64,000 nucleotides of DNA from Siminovitchia acidinfaciens (GTDB lineage: Bacteria > Bacillota > Bacilli > Bacillales > Bacillaceae_C). Shown here piece by piece: positions 53,538-62,148 of this stretch. The notes under the pieces were generated by a model. The model saw only the letters and a program-made list of their open reading frames with translations. It was not told where the DNA came from and searched no databases. Position 1 is the first letter of the stretch. Every line of letters begins with the position of its first letter. A program made the translations under genes and the position numbers. The stretch covers positions 84,779 to 148,778 of the forward strand of contig NZ_QYTV02000010.1 in NCBI RefSeq assembly GCF_003605385.1, read 5' to 3'.

Positions 53538-54002
53538 ATGTCCTATATCGTAGATTTTAAAAATGTATCTACGGTTGGTTTAGAGTCTTCACCTGTAGCA
53601 GAAGCGCTTGCTGGTTTACGTGCTCATGAAGCCCGTTACTTTATGAACAAATACAAGCATCAATTTACGGTTGTCCCAGCTAATGAGTCCTGTGAGACAC
53701 TTGATCATGTGAACAGGATTTTGAATGATGAACGTGATATTGAGTTTACGGCCAAACCTTTAGAAACTTCGCGTTTTCAAGTGGAAAATATCAAAATGGC
53801 CTACATCTTTTATGAGGATGGTCTTGAGGTTAACGTCATGTATACGGTTGATGACTCTAAGAAGCGGGCTGTTGGTTTTAAGCTTTCCGAGGGTATGGAG
53901 ATACCAAAGGAGCTAGAAGGAAAGTTTAAGTTTGCCAGGCAGAAATCTAAACTGGCTGGAACAATTCGGGGCTCGTTTTTTGTAATTAAAGGAGAATATT
54001 AA
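53538..54002 (+). CDS. Unknown protein co-transcribed with the GyrI-like gene
   Basis: This 154-residue soluble protein starts MSYIVDFKNVSTVGLESSP and ends SKLAGTIRGSFFVIKGEY. It is mixed alpha/beta with no motif I can name. The ATG at 53538 lies seven bases after an AAAGGTGG site; another ATG two codons upstream is too close to it. The 20-base gap to the GyrI-like gene and the shared terminator imply one transcript, so it may take part in the same stress response. Confidence 0.7.
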   Translation: MSYIVDFKNVSTVGLESSPVAEALAGLRAHEARYFMNKYKHQFTVVPANESCETLDHVNRILNDERDIEFTAKPLETSRFQVENIKMAYIFYEDGLEVNVMYTVDDSKKRAVGFKLSEGMEIPKELEGKFKFARQKSKLAGTIRGSFFVIKGEY

Positions 54003-54123
54003 AGTAAGCGAAAGCGCAAGTCTCCAATTGATAAAAAAGTCCTGATTGAGCAAAAATTAAACTCATCGCAAGATCAAAAACAAACATTCATGCAACAAAT
54101 GGTCAGCGAGAAATTCAAATTAA

Positions 54124-54169
54124 AAAACAGCACCTCTCCATTAAATTAGAGAGTGCTGTTACTTTTTTC
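54124..54169 (+). terminator. Terminator of the GyrI-like operon
   Basis: The stem AACAGCAC-C-TCTC / GAGAGTGCTGTT is followed by ACTTTTTT. Confidence 0.85.
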
Positions 54170-54182
54170 ACAAAAACATCTT

Positions 54183-54221
54183 TTACTTGCGGTAGGGTTC
54201 TCCGTAATACATCTAAATGAG
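54183..54221. repeat. ACGGT-TC-ACCGT repeat, copy 3
   Basis: TTACTTGCGGTAGGGTTCTC, then CGTAATACATCTAAATGAG, followed by seven T. This copy sits between convergent genes. Confidence 0.55.
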
Positions 54222-54248
54222 TTTTTTTATGTAGAGTATATGATGCCT

Positions 54249-55331
54249 CTACTTTTTTGTAGTTTTTAGGAGCTTATCCGCTATTTGAAGCATGAACCTA
54301 ATTCCTTTTTGACCATATCCAAACTGGTTCATAGTTCCAATGAGATAAGCATCCGTCTCGGGGTGGTAAAACATAAACGAACCGGTAGAACCCGCATTCC
54401 CCCAAGAGTTGTATTTTGCTGGCATTAACACAGGAACCGTTTTAATGTTCATTAATCCATATCCGTAGTCAATCCCTAAAAAGAATTTCCCACAATCGCC
54501 CTTCATTTTTTCAATGGTTTCTTTTTTTAAAATCTGATCATGTACTAGGGCTCTCATGAATTTTAACAGATCATCAGTAGTCGATACAATTCCGCCGCCA
54601 GCATACATGATGCTAAGACTCTTGTTATTCGTAATGTCCGTGTCATGCATGTACAACTTTGCTACTTCGAATGGACTGGCTTCTGCTGGTTCGGTACGAG
54701 AGAAATGGGAATATTTCATATCTAGCGGTTCAAAAATATTTTTCCTCAGCACTTCATGGAAAGGTGACCCTGTTATTTTTTCAATAATGAATCCCAATAG
54801 GTGATATCCTGTATCGGAGTAATGGAATTTTTCACCTGGCGGGAAGTGGTTATCCATATTTTCCTTCGCCCAATTGATTGTTTCAAGCGGAGTCCATGTT
54901 CGATCTGGCTCATCAACGAGTAAGTTAGGCATTGACTTTCCCTTTACCGGCTTATCCTCTACGAAATCATGTAAACCCGATGTATTATTTAGTAAATGCT
55001 TGATTTTAATTTCGTTTGTATAATCTTTTCCTTTGTAAATATGCAGGTTACTTAATACATCTTCCTCTAAGTACTGTGAAATTTTGTCATCGTATGAACA
55101 AAGCCCTTGTTCTACTAACTGACCAAAAAGAACAGATGTAAAAAGTTTGCTCACACTAGCGATATAATATGGTTGTTGAGGGTCTATAGCTTCTTTTCCA
55201 GCAGCCAAATTGATGTCTATACCGTGTTTTTCTGAATGGACACGTAAATATGCATTGTGTATTTTCGGGTCTCTCTCCACTCTTTTCTTGAAAAGCTGTT
55301 CAACTTCCATTTGAATATTAGTCTTCTCCAT
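54249..55331 (-). CDS. Serine hydrolase, beta-lactamase class C family
   Basis: This 360-residue protein has the penicillin-binding-protein fold. The SxxK nucleophile motif is SVSKLFTS at about 58-65 and the second motif is YSDTGYHLLG. The third motif near GGIVST or NAGSTGSFMF is less clear. No signal peptide is present, so it is cytoplasmic or attached otherwise; many relatives are esterases or D-aminopeptidases rather than beta-lactamases. The start follows AAAGGGGGATGGGAG. It is monocistronic. Confidence 0.85.
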   Translation of the reverse strand: MEKTNIQMEVEQLFKKRVERDPKIHNAYLRVHSEKHGIDINLAAGKEAIDPQQPYYIASVSKLFTSVLFGQLVEQGLCSYDDKISQYLEEDVLSNLHIYKGKDYTNEIKIKHLLNNTSGLHDFVEDKPVKGKSMPNLLVDEPDRTWTPLETINWAKENMDNHFPPGEKFHYSDTGYHLLGFIIEKITGSPFHEVLRKNIFEPLDMKYSHFSRTEPAEASPFEVAKLYMHDTDITNNKSLSIMYAGGGIVSTTDDLLKFMRALVHDQILKKETIEKMKGDCGKFFLGIDYGYGLMNIKTVPVLMPAKYNSWGNAGSTGSFMFYHPETDAYLIGTMNQFGYGQKGIRFMLQIADKLLKTTKK

Positions 55332-55380
55332 CTCCCATCCCCCTTTACTTATCTCGACTCTTTTTCTTCTTAGCGAGAGC

Positions 55381-55409
55381 AGTGCCTGTCACTCCCTTGT
55401 TTTTTTGAA
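55381..55409. repeat. Short dispersed repeat, copy 4 (TGTCACTCCC family)
   Basis: AGTGCCTGTCACTCCCTTGT followed by TTTTTTGAA, just upstream of the serine hydrolase gene. Confidence 0.6.
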
Positions 55410-55811
55410 CATTAGGTCAATTCTATTTAAAAACTATTTCCCCTACCCTACGCATAATTCATTCCCAAGCGCGTTCAAGTTTACTATTTATTTTGACCAC
55501 CTCTATTTAAGGCTTCTGGAACGGACATGGCTTTTTAGAGATTCATCCAGGTTGTAAGAAAGGATTTATAAACCATTACATCCGAATTTCCATTTATTAA
55601 AGTCCTGACAATATATTGTGGAAAATATAAAGGGAGATTAATAAAAAGATGTATCGCCAATCAAGGAAGTTTATTAGGTAATAAGTAATAGTTTAGTAGT
55701 TTTACTTCTTCATTTTGCCTCCTTTTTCCTCCCTAAAAGTTATCTAATCCATTTTATTTTTTTAAAAAGGAAAAATGTCATCTATCCTTCACCTCAGATA
55801 AAAAATAAAAA

Positions 55812-55840
55812 CCTCATTTACTTATGGTACGGTTCACCGT
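55812..55840. repeat. ACGGT-TC-ACCGT repeat, copy 4
   Basis: CCTCATTTACTTATGGTACG, then GTTCACCGT. The left arm CTCATTTA is present. The 705-base gap around it is otherwise AT-rich and, except for the hairpin at 55974, empty. Confidence 0.6.
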
Positions 55841-55973
55841 TGGGATTATGGTAAATCAGCAAAAGCAGTTCGATTAAAGAAACAAATTTTTTACTTGAAC
55901 TTTACTATGTGTTTTCTCCCGTCATAAGGATTAAAGAAGTGTGATGCATTAATTTAATTCGTTCTAGAATCAT

Positions 55974-56027
55974 CTAATTAGAATGCATTGTTCATATACA
56001 TCTATACGAACAATGCATTCTAATTAG
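55974..56027 (+). repeat. 20-bp perfect inverted repeat overlapping the ribosome binding site
   Basis: Two perfect 20-base arms (55974-55993 and 56008-56027) flank a 14-base loop. The right arm ends inside the AGGAGG site of the gene starting at 56037. As RNA it would form a very stable 5' hairpin. As DNA it could be an operator. There is no U-tract, so it is not an ordinary terminator. Confidence 0.9.
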
Positions 56028-56036
56028 GAGGAAGTT

Positions 56037-57107
56037 ATGGACCGCTCAAACCAACATAAAGTGAAACCATATTTAATGACGCGTAGTTTGTTACCAGAAA
56101 ATCAGGAAACACCCATTCAATTTATAAAGGGCGACATTATGGATAATAAATTATTCTATAGGCGGAACCACTTTCATTATCCAACTCTTTCTTACTCAAA
56201 CTATCGGCTCCCGATCAATGGGATGGTTTCAAAATCAATAATGCTTTCCCTACAGGATATTCTTCAATTGCCTTCAAAAACAATACGAGTTGTACTTGAA
56301 TGTTCAGGAAATAAGCGTAGCCTTTTCGAACCTAAAGTATTTGGAGAACAATGGGATAAGGGTGCTATCAGCCAAGGCTATTGGAAGGGTGTACAGTTAA
56401 GTACCCTACTGGAACTTTCGGGGATAGGAGAAGGAGCAAAAGAAATTGTCGTAGAGGGATATGATTTTGGAGAAAGAAAAGACTTAAATCGGGTTTTCAG
56501 CTACGCCAGAAGTTTACCTATAGAGAAGGCGCTCCACCCTGATACCATCATTGCATATGAATACAATCATCAGCCAATTCCCTTTAAACATGGTTATCCA
56601 CTAAGATTAATTGTTCCTCAATGGTATGCAATGGCATCGATTAAATGGGTAAAGCAGATTAATGTTATTGATTCTAATTTTACAGGGCCCTTTCAGACAA
56701 TCGATTATGTGTATTATCCAAATAAAGAAAATAATAATGATGCCTTCCCTGTTACTACAATAAATGTAAACTCAACTATTCAAAAGCCTTTAGATAAGGA
56801 AATTTTGAATACTGGCAAGGATGTAATTAAAGGGATTGCTTGGACAGGTAAGGGCTTTATTAGAAAGTTGGAAGTAAGTGTAGACGGTGGGATTACCTGG
56901 CTGAATACAAAATTAGAGCCTACAAAAAATACTGGTTATGGATGGCAATATTGGTCTTATGAATGGACTATATCAAAGAAAGGAGAATATAAGATTATGT
57001 CAAAAGCAACAGATTCATATGGTCGAACCCAACCAAAAATACCTTTTTGGAATAAAAAAGGCTATGGATACAATGCTATTGATAAAATTAATGTTAAGGT
57101 AGAATAG
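56037..57107 (+). CDS. Molybdopterin-dependent oxidoreductase, sulfite oxidase family
   Basis: This 356-residue protein has the sulfite-oxidase-type molybdenum fold. The Mo-ligand Cys is in VLECSGNKRS at about 94-103. Cofactor-binding GYPLRLIVPQWYAMASIKWV is at about 190-210, and a C-terminal Mo-co dimerisation domain (about 240-356) has KLEVSVDGGITW. No twin-arginine or other signal peptide is present, so it is cytoplasmic, and no heme domain is fused. The substrate may be sulfite or another sulfoxide-type compound. The hairpin just upstream of its start suggests translational or transcriptional control. Confidence 0.87.
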   Translation: MDRSNQHKVKPYLMTRSLLPENQETPIQFIKGDIMDNKLFYRRNHFHYPTLSYSNYRLPINGMVSKSIMLSLQDILQLPSKTIRVVLECSGNKRSLFEPKVFGEQWDKGAISQGYWKGVQLSTLLELSGIGEGAKEIVVEGYDFGERKDLNRVFSYARSLPIEKALHPDTIIAYEYNHQPIPFKHGYPLRLIVPQWYAMASIKWVKQINVIDSNFTGPFQTIDYVYYPNKENNNDAFPVTTINVNSTIQKPLDKEILNTGKDVIKGIAWTGKGFIRKLEVSVDGGITWLNTKLEPTKNTGYGWQYWSYEWTISKKGEYKIMSKATDSYGRTQPKIPFWNKKGYGYNAIDKINVKVE

Positions 57108-57126
57108 CGGTTTTTTTATATAAACA

Positions 57127-57155
57127 ATCAGAGCAGTCATATTTCCTGCTCTGAT
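57127..57155. terminator. Hairpin after the molybdopterin oxidoreductase gene
   Basis: The stem ATCAGAGCAG/CTGCTCTGAT lies between convergent genes. U-tracts are poor, so it is a moderate candidate for a shared terminator. Confidence 0.55.
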
Positions 57156-57232
57156 CAAAATATGGATCATATTGGACTTAAAATTATCTAGACTTTCTTA
57201 CCAAGCAACATCTACTTTCTGCTTTACCACTA

Positions 57233-57269
57233 TTTATGGTGCGGTTTCCCGTCACGCAGCTAAATGAGG
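57233..57269. repeat. ACGGT-TC-ACCGT repeat, copy 5
   Basis: TTTATGGTGCGGTTTCCCGT, then CACGCAGCTAAATGAGG, between convergent genes. Confidence 0.55.
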
Positions 57270-57378
57270 ATCTTCACCGGCTTCCAGTCGGTGGTTTTTA
57301 AGATATTTTCAAGATGAATCATATTATTTATGCTACATACATCTTCTAAATTTAACCAAACTAATAGTACATTTATTG

Positions 57379-58275
57379 CTAAAAGAAATTTCTTACATTC
57401 TCTTCAATAATGTCAACAAACCTTTCCGCAGCTCTATTTAAAGGAACATTTTTTAAATAACATATGCCAATACTTCTTTTAGGTATAGGTTCCATTAAGG
57501 TCACTTCACGAAGCAGGCCTTTGCCCAAAAACTGTTCAGAGAATTCTTTTGTAACACAAGCAACACCAAGATTAATCTTCGCAAATTCTAACAGCAGTTC
57601 ATGTGAACCTAACTCAAATTCCGGCTGGATTTTAATTCCTTTTGTAAGGAAAAATTCTTCAACATATCTCCGGGAATTAGAATTGTCCAATAAAATAAGC
57701 GGGAACTTAACCAATTCTTCAAGTTTGATCGGCTTAGATAATACTTTTCGGTATTTTTCGCCATATACAAAGGTATCCTGAATTTCCAATAAAGGCTTTA
57801 CTGATAATGACTTGTCATCAATGGGGAGATTACAGATGGCAATGTTCACTTTTCCTGCTTTTAAGGCAGCGATGATTTCCCACGTTGTCCCATTGACTAT
57901 TTTGAATTTGAGATTTGGATATCGATTATGAAAAGTTTCTAAATAGGGAAGTAAAAAATATCGCGAAATGGTATCGCTAACCCCTATTTTAAACTCACCA
58001 ATGATTAAATTTTTAAATTCTAAAAGCTTTTCTTCACCAGCTTGTATAAATTGAAGTGCTGAACTGACATATTCAAACAATAACTTTCCTTCATCGGTCA
58101 GCGTTACACCTTTAGATAGCCGATTAAAAAGCCTTGTATCTAATTCCTTCTCCAATTGTGCAATTGATTGACTTATTGCCGGCTGTGACATATATAGCAC
58201 CTTTGCAGCTTTGGAAAAGCTTTTATTTTTACCAACAGTATAAAAAAGATGATATAAATCCAATTTGCTTACCAT
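57379..58275 (-). CDS. LysR-family transcriptional regulator
   Basis: This 298-residue LysR-type regulator has an N-terminal winged helix (SFSKAAKVLYMSQPAISQSI, then AQLEKELDTRLFNR, about 15-48) and a periplasmic-binding-like effector domain from about residue 90. It is transcribed divergently from the CofE-like gene at 58447, separated by 171 bases. That is the usual arrangement for a regulator and its target. The effector is unknown. Confidence 0.92.
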   Translation of the reverse strand: MVSKLDLYHLFYTVGKNKSFSKAAKVLYMSQPAISQSIAQLEKELDTRLFNRLSKGVTLTDEGKLLFEYVSSALQFIQAGEEKLLEFKNLIIGEFKIGVSDTISRYFLLPYLETFHNRYPNLKFKIVNGTTWEIIAALKAGKVNIAICNLPIDDKSLSVKPLLEIQDTFVYGEKYRKVLSKPIKLEELVKFPLILLDNSNSRRYVEEFFLTKGIKIQPEFELGSHELLLEFAKINLGVACVTKEFSEQFLGKGLLREVTLMEPIPKRSIGICYLKNVPLNRAAERFVDIIEENVRNFF

Positions 58276-58446
58276 ATAATCAGTCCTTATACCCGTTATT
58301 AGATATATTAACTTTACTTATATCATTAAAAACCGTATATTACAAGGAGAGACTGTTTAGATTGTTAATGTATTAATATCATACTTTAAAAAAAGCGAAC
58401 ATTTTTTATCGAATATAGTTAGATTGCGAAGAAGGAGCGAATTATT

Positions 58447-59640
58447 GTGGAAAGAGTTGTAGGAACTATTGCCAGGGGACTTCGTTGTCCCATAATCAAT
58501 GAGGGAGATCGCATTGAAGAAATCGTTGTTGATAGCGTATTAAAAGCAGCCGAAGTTGAAGGCTTTACAGTTCAGAATAAAGATATTGTGACCGTTACTG
58601 AGTCGGTTGTGGCACGTGCACAAGGAAACTATGCCACCATTGACCATATTGCCAAAGATGTTCAAGCTAAATTTGGCGATGATACAATCGGTGTAATTTT
58701 CCCTATCCTTAGCCGTAATCGCTTTGGTGTTTGTCTTCGCGGTATTGCAAAAGGTGCAAAGAAAATCGTGTTAATGCTAAGCTATCCTTCCGATGAAGTA
58801 GGCAATCATTTAGTGGATTTAGACACACTGGATGAAAAAGGGATAAATCCTTGGACAGATGTTTTAACAGAAAAGCAATTTCGTGAGCATTTTGGTTACA
58901 ACAAACATACATTCACGGGCGTAGATTATATCGATTATTACAAATCCATTGTTGAAGAATATGGAGTAGAATGCGAAGTAATCTTCTCAAATCATCCAAA
59001 AACAATTTTAGAGCACACAAAGAGTGTACTTTGTTGTGATATTCACTCAAGATATAGAACGAAAAGAATTTTAAAGGCTAATGGCGGCGAAAAAATTTAT
59101 AGTCTCGATAATATTCTTTCTGAATCAATTGACGGCAGTGGTTTCAATGAGACCTATGGCTTATTAGGCTCGAATACAGCAACAGAAGATAGTGTAAAGT
59201 TATTCCCGCGCAATTGTCAGCCTATCGTTGATAACATTCAAGAAATCCTGAAAGAAAAGACAGGTAAAACGGTTGAGGTTATGATTTATGGTGATGGGGC
59301 ATTCAAAGATCCTGTAGGAAAGATATGGGAGCTGGCGGACCCGGTTGTTTCCCCTGCTTATACAGCGGGATTAGAAGGAACACCGAATGAAATTAAATTA
59401 AAATACTTGGCCGACAATCAATTTGCTGACTTAAAAGGTGAAGAACTAAAAAAAGCAATCTCTGAATACATTGATGAAAAACAGGAGGAAGACTTGGTTG
59501 GAGCAGTGGAAGCCCAAGGAACTACTCCTCGGAGACTAACAGACCTAATCGGTTCACTGTCCGATCTAACTTCAGGCAGCGGCGATAAAGGTACACCGAT
59601 TGTCTTTATTCAAGGCTACTTCGACAACTACACAAAATAA
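58447..59640 (+). CDS. Coenzyme F420-0:L-glutamate ligase-like protein (CofE domain)
   Basis: This 397-residue protein contains the CofE/FbiB glutamate-ligase domain. It opens with RCPIINEGDRIEEIVVDSV and DIVTVTESVVARAQGNYATI, matching the family. A long middle part carries ILSRNRFGVCLRGIAKGAKK, and the C-terminal part includes VEVMIYGDGAFKDPVGKIWE. It is much longer than CofE (about 250 residues). Bacillaceae are not known to make F420, and no other F420 gene is here, so it probably glutamylates or ligates a different acid. The GTG at 58447 follows AAGGAG at ten bases. The divergent LysR gene is its likely regulator. Confidence 0.78.
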   Translation: MERVVGTIARGLRCPIINEGDRIEEIVVDSVLKAAEVEGFTVQNKDIVTVTESVVARAQGNYATIDHIAKDVQAKFGDDTIGVIFPILSRNRFGVCLRGIAKGAKKIVLMLSYPSDEVGNHLVDLDTLDEKGINPWTDVLTEKQFREHFGYNKHTFTGVDYIDYYKSIVEEYGVECEVIFSNHPKTILEHTKSVLCCDIHSRYRTKRILKANGGEKIYSLDNILSESIDGSGFNETYGLLGSNTATEDSVKLFPRNCQPIVDNIQEILKEKTGKTVEVMIYGDGAFKDPVGKIWELADPVVSPAYTAGLEGTPNEIKLKYLADNQFADLKGEELKKAISEYIDEKQEEDLVGAVEAQGTTPRRLTDLIGSLSDLTSGSGDKGTPIVFIQGYFDNYTK

Positions 59641-59670
59641 GCTTACCAGGAAAATCAACGAAAACTTATT

Positions 59671-59704
59671 GGACAAGGGAGAGTAACTCCTTTGTCCTAT
59701 TTTA
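59671..59704 (+). terminator. Terminator of the CofE-like gene
   Basis: The stem GGACAAGGGAG/CTCCTTTGTCC is followed by TATTTTA. Confidence 0.75.
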
Positions 59705-59931
59705 ATGGCTGGCGGGTGCTCTAAAGAGAACGTGCTTATATTCCTTGTGTCTCTAAAATTTGACCTCCAATTATAGCTCGTTACTTTATTGAACTGCCAA
59801 GTTAAACAAGAGTTAGATTACTCACATCCCATGTTTTCAACGGTCGTTTAGCTGCATGTTTTTTCGGGAAGGTAAATGATGATTATTTCCTTGTAATATA
59901 GAAATCAATTAAGGACATGGAGGAGACAATA

Positions 59932-60531
59932 TTGTTTGAGTCGATCAAAGACAACTTTAAAGAGCCACACGGGATCATCGGTAAAATAGCAGGTAAAATT
60001 ATGGATATGGAAAACCGTGAGCTAAACGAATGGGCTGTTAATCTGTTAAATATTAAACCGGGAGAGCGTATCCTTGAGATTGGCTATGGGCCGGGCTATG
60101 GCATTGCTTATTTATTAAACCACCACGAGGAAGCAGTTGTAGATGGGATTGACGTGTCAGAGGATATGAAAGAATTAGCCAGCAAAAAACTAAAGGATGA
60201 AATCGCCGAACAGAAGGTAAACCTTATCGTTGGCGATATCAATCAGAGAAGACTCCCTTCAAATCGATATAATAAAATCCTGTCTGTAAATAATTATACG
60301 CTATGGGACAAGCAGCTGGATATCCTGAATAACATTTACAGAGCAATGGTAAAGGAAGGAAGAATTGTTATTACCATGCAGCCGAGACAGGAAGATGCCG
60401 ATCGTGGCAGAACAAAAGAATTTGGTGAACAGATTCAACGGGACCTTCAATCATGCAGTTTTCGTCAAATTGAATGTTCTTATAAGGAAATTGCTCCTGA
60501 ACTTGCTGTTACTGTCACGGCCGTTAAATAG
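59932..60531 (+). CDS. Class I SAM-dependent methyltransferase
   Basis: This protein of about 199 residues has the SAM-binding motif I ILEIGYGPGYG and acidic motif II VDGIDVSEDM, followed by LIVGDINQ. The substrate is unknown. The frame starts with an ATG at 59917, but the GGAGGAG lies inside those first codons. The TTG at 59932, six bases after it, is the better start and gives the sequence MFESIKDNFKEPHG. It is monocistronic, in a region with decayed gene fragments downstream. Confidence 0.82.
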   Translation: MFESIKDNFKEPHGIIGKIAGKIMDMENRELNEWAVNLLNIKPGERILEIGYGPGYGIAYLLNHHEEAVVDGIDVSEDMKELASKKLKDEIAEQKVNLIVGDINQRRLPSNRYNKILSVNNYTLWDKQLDILNNIYRAMVKEGRIVITMQPRQEDADRGRTKEFGEQIQRDLQSCSFRQIECSYKEIAPELAVTVTAVK

Positions 60532-60604
60532 ACGATTCCCTTGAAAGCCTTCATCCCTTCTAAACGAAATTATTTTTATAAAATCTGCCTCCCTACATAA
60601 CATG

Positions 60605-60823
60605 GATCGCTGGAGGGACGTTTCCAATATGTTGGAATTTGTTTATCGTTTCGGTTAATGCCCTACTGCACATTGGCGTGGGTCAATGATTTCCTTCGCT
60701 CCCAAACGTTCAACTGCGCCTGTACCTGCACCAAGCTTTCATTTCTCCATGTGTCAACGTCGGACCATCCTCAACGACTAACACGCGTTTTCAATAATAC
60801 TCTCTGGATGATCTGCTATCACT
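60605..60823 (-). pseudogene. Decayed internal fragment of a cDPG synthetase-like gene
   Basis: About 220 bases closely match the C-terminal third of the gene at 45070-46410 (region about 45285-45500), for example the shared stretch TCATTTCTCCATGTGTCAA. Small deletions break the frame, and no start remains. On the minus strand it follows an intron remnant, in the same order as the intact locus at 45.0-46.7 kb. The two loci are therefore related by duplication or by a shared ancestral arrangement. Confidence 0.8.
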
Positions 60824-60864
60824 GACAATCTTGTTCCTGTAGGATATTCCATCCCTCTTGCCGG

Positions 60865-61143
60865 GAACCCATGTAAGACCTCCCCGTAAAACTATAACCT
60901 TCCTCCCATGTAACTGCTGTATTTACTGTATGGAACTCGTGCAGTATCGGACTTTGTTTTGACTTGCAAACTCGTCCATTCCAATTTCAGCCTTATATAC
61001 AGTTTCTGTTCGTCAGTTCAGGACTTTGCCTCCGGTTCCTTCAGATTACACCTCACGGTGGACACCCTTGCCATTGGCTAACAGTTCCTCTGCCCAGCCT
61101 GTAGTAAACTTCACCACCAAGTTATAGCCCCTGCCGGGCGCAC
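60865..61143 (-). mobile_element. Group II intron 5' remnant, copy 2
   Basis: On the minus strand it starts GTGCGCCCGGCAGGGGCTAT at 61143. It continues for about 280 bases with intron domain I features also present in copy 1 (GGTTATAG, GGGGAGGTCT) plus the part that copy 1 lacks. The start is immediately behind a terminator hairpin. The 3' part and the reverse transcriptase gene are missing. Confidence 0.65.
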
Positions 61144-61147
61144 AAAG

Positions 61148-61180
61148 TAAACAAGCTCCTGTTAACAGGAGCTTGATTTA
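61148..61180 (-). terminator. Terminator after the sugar-gene operon
   Basis: The stem CAAGCTCCTGTT/AACAGGAGCTTG is followed by U-rich sequence on the minus strand, with the intron remnant starting a few bases later. Confidence 0.8.
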
Positions 61181-61197
61181 TTATTTTATATCTAATT

Positions 61198-62148
61198 TTA
61201 ATACCTCATTGAATTTTTGATTTTAAATGCTACTTCCAATGCTTTTGTCGCTTCTGAAACACCGACTATAGGTTTTCTCCCCGACTTGAGGCATGTGATG
61301 AAATGGCTGATTTCCTCAAAAAGCGGGTCACCGTAAGGTATAGCGATTTTTTCTATTAATCCTTCTGAAATATAGACTTTTTTCCCCTTGGAGTTTTGGT
61401 TTATACTATGATGCAGGAAAAGTTCTTTCGTTATCAAGTTCGCTTTAATAAACCTACTTTTTTCCGTAATAAAAATCTTACGCATCTTCTCCTGCGATTT
61501 TCGATTTACCGCCAAGTTTGCTATCGAGCCGTTTGCGAAAGTAAGCAAAGCATTAGCGGCGTCCAATTGCCCTTCCTTATTTAGCGATACTCCATTAGCC
61601 GATACGCCGATCAATGGACTTTTGATAAGATGCAGTACAATGTCAATGTCATGAATCATTGTATCCAGAATGACATCAATATCGATTTCACGTCCTGGCG
61701 TACCAAAGCGCCTTGTTTCTATAGAAATAATATCTTTCTGCTGGATGACCTCCGATAATTGAGTAACCGTCTGGTTAAATCTCTCTATGTGGCCAACTTG
61801 TAAAATTAGGTTTTTTTTCGCTAGCATTTCTTCAATATATTCAGCTTCTTCCATAGCGGTAACAAAAGGCTTTTCTACAAAAACATGTTTATTTTCCTGG
61901 ACGGCATCTACAATTAAAGGAAAATGAAAGGATGACGGAACCGCGATAATAACTGCATCCAATTCTTTTAGCAGATCCTCATACGATAAATAAGCTTTAA
62001 CCTGAAATTTTTCCGCCATTTGCCGGCACTTTTCATGATCTGTATCATAAACACCTACAAAGTCCACATCCTTCATCATGGATAAGATACGGCAATGATT
62101 CAAGCCCATGCTTCCGACACCGGTGATCCCTATTTTAATTTTATCCAT
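61198..62148 (-). CDS. Gfo/Idh/MocA-family oxidoreductase (nucleotide-sugar dehydrogenase)
   Basis: This 316-residue NAD(P)-dependent oxidoreductase has the N-terminal Rossmann motif IGITGVGSMGLNHCRIL and the family's catalytic EKPFVT (about 92-97). With the aminotransferase and hexapeptide acyltransferase before it, the trio matches WbpB/WlbA, WbpE/WlbC and WbpD/WlbB. Those make UDP-2,3-diacetamido-2,3-dideoxy-glucuronic acid. In that pathway this enzyme oxidises C3 of UDP-GlcNAc-uronate. It overlaps the aminotransferase by 19 bases. It ends the operon. Confidence 0.85.
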   Translation of the reverse strand: MDKIKIGITGVGSMGLNHCRILSMMKDVDFVGVYDTDHEKCRQMAEKFQVKAYLSYEDLLKELDAVIIAVPSSFHFPLIVDAVQENKHVFVEKPFVTAMEEAEYIEEMLAKKNLILQVGHIERFNQTVTQLSEVIQQKDIISIETRRFGTPGREIDIDVILDTMIHDIDIVLHLIKSPLIGVSANGVSLNKEGQLDAANALLTFANGSIANLAVNRKSQEKMRKIFITEKSRFIKANLITKELFLHHSINQNSKGKKVYISEGLIEKIAIPYGDPLFEEISHFITCLKSGRKPIVGVSEATKALEVAFKIKNSMRY

